NCBI GenBank assembly: GCA_937868035.1
Contig: CALMLK010000020.1
Span: 1 to 12,852 of the forward strand
Direction of reading: 5' to 3'
DNA from: an uncultured Alphaproteobacteria bacterium
Lineage (GTDB): Bacteria; Pseudomonadota; Alphaproteobacteria; Rhizobiales; Aestuariivirgaceae
Length of the DNA: 12,852 bases
Shown here: piece after piece, positions 5,464 through 11,622 of the stretch
How positions within the stretch are numbered: position 1 is the stretch's first letter
How the letters are laid out: each line of letters opens with the position of its first letter
Notes under the pieces: generated by a model
Databases searched by the model: none
What the model saw: only the letters and a program-made list of their open reading frames with translations
Told to the model about the DNA's origin: nothing
Made by a program: the position numbers and the translations under genes

Positions 5464-6599
5464 GCGCCTTCGGCGTTTATGTGCACTGGCCCTTCTGCAA
5501 GGCCAAATGTCCCTATTGTGATTTCAACAGCCATGTGCGGCACGCGCCCGTTGATGCAACGGGATTCGCGCAGTCCCTTGTGGATGAATTGCGCTGGATG
5601 AAAGCGCGCACGCCTGGGCGCACCGTCACCAGCATCTTCTTCGGCGGCGGCACTCCATCGCTGATGCCGCCGGCCGCCGTCGGCACCGTGCTGGATGGGA
5701 TTGCCGCCCTCTGGCCCGTCGCACCTGATGCCGAAATCACACTCGAGGCCAATCCCACCAGCGTGGAGGCGGAGCATTTTCGCGGCTATCGCAGCGCGGG
5801 CGTGAACCGTGTGTCGGTTGGCGTGCAGGCGCTCAATCAGGACGATCTCACGGCACTCGGCCGCCAGCACACTCCCGAAGAGGCACTGGCCGCATTCCGT
5901 CTTGCGGCGTCGATCTTCCCGCGCGTGTCCTTCGACATGATCTATGCAAGGCCAGGTCAGACGCTGGAAAGCTGGCGGGAGGAGTTGGCCCGCGCGCTCA
6001 CCGAGCAGCAGGGCCACATGTCGCTCTATCAGCTGACCATCGAACCCGAGACGCGCTTTGCCGACCTTCACGCGGCGGGCAAACTTCTGGTTCCCGGCGA
6101 TGACCTGGCGGCGGACCTCTATGATCTCACGCAGGAAATGACGGAGGCGGCGGGCCTGGCGGCCTATGAAGTTTCCAATCACGCGCGTGCCGGCGGCGAG
6201 AGCCGGCACAATCTTCTCTATTGGCGCTACGGCGAATATGCGGGCGTCGGTCCGGGCGCGCACAGCCGCCTCATTGATGGCGGCAACCGTCTTGCACTCG
6301 CAGCCGAAAAACATCCGGAGACGTGGCGGGATCTCGTTACCGCGCGCGGACATGGGATCGCGCAGGAAGAAACAGTTTCGCCCGAGGAGCAGGCGCGCGA
6401 GATGCTGCTGATGGGCTTGCGCATCAGCGAGGGCATTGACCTCCAGGCCTATGCGCGGCTCAGCAACCGGCCGATTTCCTCCGGGCGCATTGCGGCGCTC
6501 AGTGATCTCGGCCTGGTGCGGCACGAGAACGCCCGGCTGAAGGCGACCCCAGCCGGGCGGAAAATCCTGAATGCGGTGATTGCGGAACTGGCGGACTAG
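5460..6599 (+). CDS. hemW: HemW, radical SAM haem chaperone
   Basis: HemW is a radical SAM protein related to the oxygen-independent coproporphyrinogen oxidase HemN, but it binds and delivers haem instead of making it. The 379-residue product starts with FGVYVHWPFCKAKCPYCDFNSHV: the CxxxCxxC cluster ligands are Cys13, Cys17 and Cys20, and the residue two places after the third Cys is Phe, not the extra Cys found in true HemN. SAM-binding blocks follow: FFGGGTPSLM (60-69), ITLEANPTS (93-101), GVNRVSVGVQ (114-123), LGRQHTPEEA (133-142), FDMIYARPGQT (158-168) and YQLTIEPETRF (190-200). The C-terminal HemN_C-type helical domain is at about 310-375. It starts with GTG in a GTGA overlap with rdgB. 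It is often annotated as coproporphyrinogen III oxidase-like; HemW is the better call. Its stop codon overlaps that of the convergent dak gene. Confidence 0.96.
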   Translation: MSAFGVYVHWPFCKAKCPYCDFNSHVRHAPVDATGFAQSLVDELRWMKARTPGRTVTSIFFGGGTPSLMPPAAVGTVLDGIAALWPVAPDAEITLEANPTSVEAEHFRGYRSAGVNRVSVGVQALNQDDLTALGRQHTPEEALAAFRLAASIFPRVSFDMIYARPGQTLESWREELARALTEQQGHMSLYQLTIEPETRFADLHAAGKLLVPGDDLAADLYDLTQEMTEAAGLAAYEVSNHARAGGESRHNLLYWRYGEYAGVGPGAHSRLIDGGNRLALAAEKHPETWRDLVTARGHGIAQEETVSPEEQAREMLLMGLRISEGIDLQAYARLSNRPISSGRIAALSDLGLVRHENARLKATPAGRKILNAVIAELAD

Positions 6600-8251
6600 C
6601 CCTTCGCCAATCCTTCCAGCAACAAGGCCACGGCCTCCGCACCCGGATCGGTGACGCCTGAAAGGTTCGACGCGGAGACGTAGCTGGAGCGTCCGGCGCG
6701 GGCTGACTTCATCTTTGCGGTTGCATCGGCACCCACACGCGCCGCGGCGGCGGCGACATCCACACCTTTCGCCAGTGCGGCGAGGGCCGGTTGTAACGCA
6801 TCGATCATGGTGCGGTCGCCGGGCTTGGCGCCACCATAGGCCATCATCTTGTCGAGGCCCGCGACGAGCGACTTCTGCCAGCTTGCGCCACCTGCGGCGG
6901 CCTGGCTTGCGGCGGAGAAGAAGATCGCCAGCAGCACACCGGACGAGCCGCCCATGGTGCGGGTCAGCGCTTCGCTGGTTGCGTTGAAGAACTGGTCGAG
7001 CTTCGCCAGCGGCATGAGCGGCAATGCCGTCTGCACATGGCGCGCGGCTGTGGCCATGGTGGAGCCCGTATCGCCGTCACCCACCTTGGCATCAAGAGCG
7101 TTGAGGGTGGCTTCCGACTTGATGATGATGCCGCAAGCCTTTGTCACCAGCGCCGACAATGCCGGGTTCTTGCTGGCCTTGGGCAACTTCGTCTTCATCT
7201 CCTTCGGCAACTTGATGAGTTTGGGCTTCACATGACTGCGAACGGCGGGCCAGACCAGCGGTGCGGCGGGCGAAAGCAGCGCCTTCTCGAAATCAGGCGT
7301 GAGCGGCAGCAGCGACAGCGAGAAGCCGTGCATGTCGAGCGACGAGACGAGCATCGCCGGGCCGAGGACCAGCTTCACCTTGGCGCCGTGCTTGCTGGCC
7401 AGCACCTCGTTGGTGAGGAGGCTCATTTCCAGTGCGGTGGTGGAGCCGAGGTTGTTGACGAGAAGCGCGTAGCCGCGCGCGGGCTTCGCCGCCGCAAAGA
7501 GACGGTCGGCGACAACGAGTGCGGCCTGGCGCGCGCCTTCGAAGTTCATGAGGTCGACACCGGGTTCGCCGTGAAGGCCAAGGCCCAGCTCCGCCTTGCC
7601 CTGCGGCACACGATCCTCGCGGCCAATGCCCGGCAGCGTGCACGACGAGAGCGAGATGCCCAAGGAGACGAGACCATCGGCGGCCTTCTGTGCCATGGCC
7701 GTAACCGTCTTCAGGTCCGCGCCCTTCTCGGCATAGTGACCTGCAACCTTCTCCACGAACATGACGCCCGCGATGCCACGCGGCTGCGGAATGTCGGGCA
7801 GTGCAATATCGTCCTTGACGATCACCACTTCGACCTTCTTGCCCAGAGCGCGAGCGCGCTCCACGGCGAGGCCGAAGTTGAGACGGTCGCCCGTGTAGTT
7901 CTTGAAGATAACGAGGCAACCGGCCTTGCCGGTCACTGCCATGATGGCGGCGAAGACGGCATCGATGGCGGGCGAGGCAAAGACCTCGCCGCACACGGCG
8001 GCGGTGAGCATTCCCTTGCCGACGAATCCGGCATGCGCCGGTTCATGGCCCGATCCGCCGCCGCAGATCACTGCCACCTTGCGATTGGGATTGTGATCGG
8101 AGCGCAGGACGACCTTGATTCCGGGATAACCATCCAGCCGCGCCAGGTTGGCGCCGCCGCTTGCCCGCAACAACCCGTCGATGGCATCGACGACGAGGCT
8201 TTCCTTCTTGTTGATGAACTGGACCGCTGTCTTGAGCGCGTGCGTGGACAT
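6596..8251 (-). CDS. dak: Dihydroxyacetone kinase, one-chain DhaK-DhaL type
   Basis: This ATP-dependent kinase phosphorylates dihydroxyacetone (and often glyceraldehyde) to the triose phosphate. At 551 residues it matches the single-chain enzymes of the Citrobacter freundii type, not the three-part PTS form. The DhaK half (1-330) has GGGSGHEPAHAGFVGKGMLT (64-83), FKNYTGDRLNF (116-126) with the catalytic Asp122, and GLGLHGEPGVD with the substrate-binding His227. A Lys/Pro-rich linker (about 340-362) leads to the DhaL half, with DAKVGDGDTGSTM (387-399, Mg-ATP aspartates), GGSSGVLLAIFF (434-445), AKPGDRTMIDAL, GRSSYVSASNLSGVTDPGA (520-538). All key residues are present. The ATG at 8251 has a GGGAAA ribosome site upstream. 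It shares the palindrome CTAG with hemW so that the two stop codons overlap, leaving no room for a terminator between them. Confidence 0.96.
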   Translation of the reverse strand: MSTHALKTAVQFINKKESLVVDAIDGLLRASGGANLARLDGYPGIKVVLRSDHNPNRKVAVICGGGSGHEPAHAGFVGKGMLTAAVCGEVFASPAIDAVFAAIMAVTGKAGCLVIFKNYTGDRLNFGLAVERARALGKKVEVVIVKDDIALPDIPQPRGIAGVMFVEKVAGHYAEKGADLKTVTAMAQKAADGLVSLGISLSSCTLPGIGREDRVPQGKAELGLGLHGEPGVDLMNFEGARQAALVVADRLFAAAKPARGYALLVNNLGSTTALEMSLLTNEVLASKHGAKVKLVLGPAMLVSSLDMHGFSLSLLPLTPDFEKALLSPAAPLVWPAVRSHVKPKLIKLPKEMKTKLPKASKNPALSALVTKACGIIIKSEATLNALDAKVGDGDTGSTMATAARHVQTALPLMPLAKLDQFFNATSEALTRTMGGSSGVLLAIFFSAASQAAAGGASWQKSLVAGLDKMMAYGGAKPGDRTMIDALQPALAALAKGVDVAAAAARVGADATAKMKSARAGRSSYVSASNLSGVTDPGAEAVALLLEGLAKG

Positions 8252-8287
8252 GTGACGTTTCCCATATTGATCTGTCGTGCGGTCGCA

Positions 8288-8315
8288 ACTCTACGCAGGC
8301 CAGCGGGATTGGCAA
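8288..8315 (-). promoter_or_regulatory. Candidate promoter of dak
   Basis: On the minus strand TTGCCA (8310-8315, five of six to -35) is separated by 16 bases from TAGAGT (8288-8293, four of six to -10). Transcription would start near 8281, about 30 bases before the dak ATG and well after the terminator at 8341-8366. The position is sensible but the match is by eye only. Confidence 0.35.
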
Positions 8316-8340
8316 GTCTGGCAACGTGCATTCGCAATGG

Positions 8341-8366
8341 AAAAAGGCGCCGCAAGCGGCGCCTTT
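8341..8366 (-). terminator. Rho-independent terminator of the small secreted peptide gene
   Basis: AAAGGCGCCGC (8343-8353) and GCGGCGCCTTT (8356-8366) are exact reverse complements, giving a very stable G+C-rich stem with a tiny loop. Read on the minus strand the stem leads into TTTTTCC, the classic form. It lies 25 bases after the stop of the 8392-8592 gene and separates that gene from dak. Confidence 0.85.
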
Positions 8367-8391
8367 CCCGTTCTGTACCGTGCACGGATAA

Positions 8392-8592
8392 TTATTCAGC
8401 AGCGGCCGTGGCCTCGACTTCCATGCGGTAGTTGCGGTCATTGTTTTCGTTGTTCTGGTCCTGCACCGGACAGGTGAAGCCCGAGGCATTCACCCAGTTC
8501 TGCTGGGCCGGCGTGCAATTGGCGGGCGTGTCGGCGAAAGCCGAAGCAGCCGAGAGAGCGGTGAAGGCGAGAGCAAAAGCGAAGCGTGTCAT
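8392..8592 (-). CDS. Small secreted peptide with a cysteine pair, unrecognised
   Basis: I do not recognise this 66-residue protein. It has a clear Sec signal peptide (MTRFAFALAFTALSAASAFA, residues 1-20, AFA-D cleavage), leaving a mature peptide of about 46 residues that should be periplasmic or released. The mature part has two cysteines (NCTPAQQNWVNASGFTCP, 15 residues apart) that could form one disulfide, then an Asn/Gln/acidic segment (QDQNNENNDRNYRMEVEA) and an Ala/Glu tail. Reality is supported by a good ribosome site (AAGGA, 9 bases before the ATG at 8592) and by a strong terminator of its own, so it is a monocistronic gene. No immunity gene or processing gene lies next to it, so there is no support for calling it a toxin or bacteriocin. 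Confidence 0.82.
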   Translation of the reverse strand: MTRFAFALAFTALSAASAFADTPANCTPAQQNWVNASGFTCPVQDQNNENNDRNYRMEVEATAAAE

Positions 8593-8859
8593 GGATCATA
8601 TCCTTGTTTGATGTTGCAGTCGTTGAATTCTGGCCGCCGCCGTGCGGACAGGCCGGTCACACCAACGTCTTTCCCTCACGCCCCGAAGAAGAAGACCTAA
8701 CGCGTTGGACCGTCATCTCTGACAGTGAGCGGGATATGGCCCCTGCCGGGTTCGTTTCAATTGCACAATATCGTGTGCGGGCCATGCACCTCGACCGCCC
8801 ACGCGTTCATCAGGCATTCAGTTTGTGGCACGGCATCGGCGGTCAAGTTGCAGGATGTG
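8593..8859. other. Gene-free stretch between the small peptide gene and corA
   Basis: No convincing gene is seen in these 267 bases. The region must hold the promoter of the small peptide gene (minus strand), but I find no good -35/-10 pair. It contains two inverted repeats: CCAACG (8662-8667) with CGTTGG (8703-8708), whose inner arms GTCTT and AAGAC also pair with a bulge, and GCACA (8763-8767) with TGTGC (8774-8778). Neither is followed by a T run, so they are poor terminators; operator or RNA structure is possible. Confidence 0.4.
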
Positions 8860-9837
8860 TCACAGCCATTTGCGCCAACCCGCGAGCAGCGTGAGGCTCG
8901 CAAGGAAACAGGCGACAGCGGCGAGCACCGCCCAAAACCCTGCTTCGCCCATGTGGGCAATGCGGGTGTCGAAATTCATGCCGAAAATACCGGCGACCGC
9001 GCCCACGATGCCCAGCATCACGCTGAGGAAGGTCAGGCGGCGCACCAGCGTGTTGGTGTTCTCGGCGAGGCGCGCGGTGTGGAGGTCAAACGATCCGCGA
9101 ATGAGATTGCGGCCACCCTGAATGACATCAAAGGTGCGTTCGAACCGCCGCGCCAGGGATTCCACATGAGACTTGGCATCCTCGTCGAGCGCCACCTCGA
9201 TGTCGGCGCGCGCCAGGCCATAAAACACCGGGCGCTGCACTTCGAGCAGACGCAGGAGAAAGGCGACGTGACGGCGTGCCGTGACGATTTCGCGCAACAC
9301 CTCTTCCCCGGCGCGCGCGCCCGCAAGGATGCGCACGTCAATGTCATCGCAGAGCGTCTCGATGGCGGCTGCCGCGGTGAGGAACGTATCGAGATGCCAA
9401 TCCAGCAGCGACGACACGAGGCCTGCACCGGTGAGGCCGCCGATCAGCGTTTCGCCGCGTTCCTGTTGGCGGAATTGATCGAGATAGGGCAGTTCGCCGT
9501 CATGCAGGGTCACCACCCACAAGTCACCAAAGACATAGCTGACCTTGCGGGTCACCGGCGTGCGCGCCGCCTTGTCTTCCGGCGCCTGAATGGCAACGAG
9601 GTCGAAGGCGATGCAGTTGCCGAAGGTGGCGAGGCGCGTCTCGTGGCGTTCGCGCGCTTCCTCGAAAACCGCTGCATCGCTGATTTTCAGGAGAGTGCGC
9701 AGCCGGGTCTTGTCCTCCGCCGTCGGCGAGGTGACATCAATCCACAGGAGTTTCTGGCGTGACAGGCGCGGCAGCGTTGCTCCCAGCGTGACTTCGCGGT
9801 CATGCCCCTTGCCGTCGTACAGAAAGGCGTTCAGCAT
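8860..9837 (-). CDS. CorA-family divalent cation channel
   Basis: CorA-family proteins are inner-membrane pentameric channels for Mg2+ and, in some branches, Ni2+, Co2+ or Zn2+ (ZntB). The 325-residue product has a large cytoplasmic N-terminal domain (1-265) with a long stalk helix rich in charged residues (about 220-265), then two membrane helices at the C-terminus: TM1 about 268-288 ending in the signature GMN (286-288, IFGMNF) and TM2 about 301-321, then a short basic WRKWL tail. The loop after GMN reads DTRIAHMGEAGF instead of the common MPEL-type loop, so the ion preference is uncertain (CorA or ZntB). ATG 9837 was chosen because the longer frame up to 9942 runs through the tRNA gene; no strong ribosome site is seen, and ATG 9900 remains an alternative. 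It is downstream of tRNA-Gly on the same strand. Confidence 0.93.
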   Translation of the reverse strand: MLNAFLYDGKGHDREVTLGATLPRLSRQKLLWIDVTSPTAEDKTRLRTLLKISDAAVFEEARERHETRLATFGNCIAFDLVAIQAPEDKAARTPVTRKVSYVFGDLWVVTLHDGELPYLDQFRQQERGETLIGGLTGAGLVSSLLDWHLDTFLTAAAAIETLCDDIDVRILAGARAGEEVLREIVTARRHVAFLLRLLEVQRPVFYGLARADIEVALDEDAKSHVESLARRFERTFDVIQGGRNLIRGSFDLHTARLAENTNTLVRRLTFLSVMLGIVGAVAGIFGMNFDTRIAHMGEAGFWAVLAAVACFLASLTLLAGWRKWL

Positions 9838-9853
9838 CAAGAAATGCAAATGC

Positions 9854-9880
9854 GCGGCAGCGGATTTTGTTCCGCGCCGC
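9854..9880 (-). other. Imperfect hairpin between tRNA-Gly and corA
   Basis: On the minus strand GCGGC (9876-9880) pairs with GCCGC (9854-9858) and CGGA (9871-9874) with TCCG (9861-9864), with a small internal mismatch and the loop ACAAAA. The 3' side continues as GCATTTGCATTTCTTG into the corA start, with broken T runs. It could be a weak terminator for the tRNA transcript or a structure in the corA leader. Confidence 0.35.
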
Positions 9881-9909
9881 CAGGATGCAAGTCTTGTCAT
9901 GTGGGGAAT

Positions 9910-9984
9910 TGGAGCGGGCGATGGGAATCGAACCCACGACATCTTGCTTGGGAAGCAAGAGTTCTACCACTGAACTACGCCCGC
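9910..9984 (-). tRNA. tRNA-Gly, anticodon CCC
   Basis: The minus strand folds as a complete tRNA: acceptor GCGGGCG/CGCCCGC, D stem GTTC/GAAC with a 7-base loop, anticodon stem CTTGC/GCAAG around the loop TTCCCAA (anticodon CCC, reads GGG), a 5-base variable loop, T stem GTGGG/CCCAT with loop TTCGATT, discriminator T and an encoded CCA (9910-9912). The body without CCA is 72 bases (9913-9984). It starts 13 bases after the dcd stop codon and precedes corA on the same strand. Confidence 0.97.
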
Positions 9985-9994
9985 GCCTGAAAAG

Positions 9995-10023
9995 ACCCTA
10001 ACCGAGCTTGCCGCCCAGGTCAA
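9995..10023 (-). promoter_or_regulatory. Candidate promoter of tRNA-Gly inside the end of dcd
   Basis: On the minus strand TTGACC (10018-10023, five of six to -35) is followed after 17 bases by TAGGGT (9995-10000), which keeps the three most conserved -10 positions (T, A and final T). The -10 box contains the TAG stop codon of dcd, and 10 bases separate it from the first base of the tRNA. The -35 bases also encode the conserved FDL near the end of dCTP deaminase, so chance overlap is possible. Confidence 0.4.
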
Positions 10024-11134
10024 AAGGCTTGAAGTGCTTGGACAGCTTCAGGCCCTGCTTCTGATAATTGGAGGCAAGTTGCCCGTAGACGCGCTCGGGC
10101 CGTTCGGTGAGCGGTTCGTAGACGAGACGGCCGATGATCTGCCCGTCTTCCAGAATGAACGGCACCTCATGGGAGCGCACTTCGAGAACAGCCCGGGCGC
10201 CTTCTCCGGCACCGGAGGAATGGCCGAAACCCGGATCGAAGAAGCCTGCGTAATGAACGCGGAACTCCCCGACCAGCGGATTGAAAGGCACCATCTCGGC
10301 CGCATGGGTGGGCGGCACGCGCACCGCCTCCTTCGAGGCGAGGATATAGAACTGGTCGGGGTCGAGGATGAGCGATCCCTGCTGCCAGATCGGTTCCCAG
10401 TAGTCGAGCACGTCGAGAGCGCCCTTCTTGTCCACGTCCACCAGAGCGGAGTGACGCTTGGCGCGAAAGCCCACGGGGCCGCCCGGTATCATCGGCGAGA
10501 GATCGACGGTCAGCGCAAGTCCGCCATCGATATTGGCCCCGCCCTGCGCGATCAGCGGTTCGGCGGCATGGAGCGCATGGATCAGTGCATCGGTCGCCAG
10601 AGACGGGCCGGAGCGGAAGCGGATCTGCGAGAGACGCGAACCCTGGCGTGCAAGAATGGGGAAGGTGCGTGGGCTGATTTCGGCGTAGAGCGGGCCCTCG
10701 TAACCATCCCACACCTTGTCGAATTCCTGGGCGCGGTCGGCAATGACGCGGGTGAAAATGTCGAGGCGGCCGGTGGAGCTTTTCGGGTTGGCGGCGGCGG
10801 CCACACCTTGCGGCAGCGACAGGCTTTCCATCAGCGGCACGATATAGACGCAGCCCGTTTCCAGAACGGCACCTTCGCTGAGATCGATGCGGTGCAATGC
10901 CACCGCCTTCAGTTTCTCTTCCACCGTCTGCTTCGGTCCCGGCAGGAAGGAGGCGCGCACCCGGTAGGCCACCGGCCCCAGGCGGAGATCGAGGCTCGCT
11001 GGCTGGATCTGCTCATCGTCCAGCGGACGGTCGAGGCGGATGAGGCCCTTCTCGCAGAACGAGGCAATCACCCGGGCAGGGAGGATGCCCTGCGGCAGGG
11101 CGACATCGGGTCGGGCGGCGGATTTCTCAGACAT
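9998..11134 (-). CDS. dcd: 2'-Deoxycytidine 5'-triphosphate deaminase, long duplicated form
   Basis: This cytosolic enzyme converts dCTP to dUTP, feeding dTMP synthesis. The product has 378 residues, about twice the E. coli Dcd, as in the long alphaproteobacterial form. Two dUTPase-like modules are visible. The first has IQPASLDLRLG (43-53), PKSSTGRLDIF (117-127, the Ser-Ser-x-x-Arg motif) and GYEGPLYAEI (144-153) with the expected catalytic Glu152. The second has HYAGFFDPGFGH (294-305), ARAVLEVRSHEVPFILEDGQ (313-332) and IIGRLVYEPL (333-342), resembling the same C-terminal part of Dcd, but lacks an SSxxR motif, so it is probably structural. ATG 11134 has AAAAGG upstream at normal spacing; the in-frame extension to 11350 overlaps apaG. 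It is divergent from apaG and ends 13 bases before tRNA-Gly. Confidence 0.93.
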   Translation of the reverse strand: MSEKSAARPDVALPQGILPARVIASFCEKGLIRLDRPLDDEQIQPASLDLRLGPVAYRVRASFLPGPKQTVEEKLKAVALHRIDLSEGAVLETGCVYIVPLMESLSLPQGVAAAANPKSSTGRLDIFTRVIADRAQEFDKVWDGYEGPLYAEISPRTFPILARQGSRLSQIRFRSGPSLATDALIHALHAAEPLIAQGGANIDGGLALTVDLSPMIPGGPVGFRAKRHSALVDVDKKGALDVLDYWEPIWQQGSLILDPDQFYILASKEAVRVPPTHAAEMVPFNPLVGEFRVHYAGFFDPGFGHSSGAGEGARAVLEVRSHEVPFILEDGQIIGRLVYEPLTERPERVYGQLASNYQKQGLKLSKHFKPFDLGGKLG

Positions 11135-11221
11135 GACGGCCTTTTGGCGGTTTTGCACTGGACCGCGCAAGCCCGGTGACATGGCAGTGGAAAACCTCCG
11201 GCGATGGCCTAAATTGGGGGG

Positions 11222-11614
11222 ATGTACGAGGCCATCAGCAACAGGTTCCGGGTGACAGTCCGACCGCAATATCTCGAAGGGCAATCCAAGCCCGACGAGG
11301 ACCGCTATGTCTGGGCCTATACCATCACCATCGAGAACCTCAGCGGGCAATCTGCGAAATTGGTGTCACGGCACTGGATCATCACCGATGCGCGCGGCCA
11401 CAAGCAGGAAGTGGTAGGCGAAGGCGTCGTGGGCGAACAGCCCACGCTGGCGCCGGGCGAGAGCTTCCAATACACATCGGGCTGCCCGCTCACCACGCCG
11501 TCCGGCATGATGGTGGGGACCTATCACATGCTCGGGCCCGACGGGCACACCTTCGCCATCGAAATACCCGCCTTCTCGCTCGACTCGCCGCACGAGCGTC
11601 CCACCTTCAATTGA
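11222..11614 (+). CDS. apaG: ApaG, Co2+/Mg2+ efflux-associated protein
   Basis: ApaG is a small cytosolic protein with an immunoglobulin/fibronectin type III-like beta fold. It was linked to Co2+ resistance and Mg2+ efflux in Salmonella, but its molecular role is unclear. The 130-residue product matches the family over its full length: [29 protein letters not shown] start (residues 9-35), [13 protein letters not shown] (47-59), [19 protein letters not shown] (64-82), [18 protein letters not shown] (84-101) and IPAFSLDSP (115-123). The start fits homologues exactly, yet the only purine signal is a run of G directly touching the ATG at 11222, which is too close for a normal ribosome site; a weak -10-like TAAATT at 11210-11215 would make the mRNA leaderless. 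It precedes argE by 8 bases and is divergent from dcd. Confidence 0.96.
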   Translation: MYEAISNRFRVTVRPQYLEGQSKPDEDRYVWAYTITIENLSGQSAKLVSRHWIITDARGHKQEVVGEGVVGEQPTLAPGESFQYTSGCPLTTPSGMMVGTYHMLGPDGHTFAIEIPAFSLDSPHERPTFN

Positions 11615-11622
11615 CAGAGATC

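Noticed and set aside
5328..6524. 398-residue open frame on the minus strand opposite hemW and the end of rdgB
   Set aside because: Both sense genes are intact and recognised; the frame has no family features.
7037..8431. 464-residue open frame on the plus strand opposite dak
   Set aside because: It covers a fully conserved dihydroxyacetone kinase and has no recognisable motif; it is a codon-bias shadow.
8586..8894. 102-residue plus-strand open frame in the gap between the small peptide gene and corA
   Set aside because: GTG start without a ribosome site, overlap with the start of the small peptide gene and with the end of corA, and no coding-like composition.
9838..9942. N-terminal extension of the CorA homologue
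   Set aside because: The extension (WVRFPSPAP) is the translation of the tRNA-Gly gene, a common false extension; homology starts at MLNAFLYDG.
11153..11181. TTGCAC as the -35 box of apaG
   Set aside because: At 17 bases downstream there is GTGACA, which is not a -10 box.
11135..11350. 72-residue N-terminal extension of dCTP deaminase
   Set aside because: It overlaps apaG on the other strand; the start at 11134 has a good ribosome site and fits the family.
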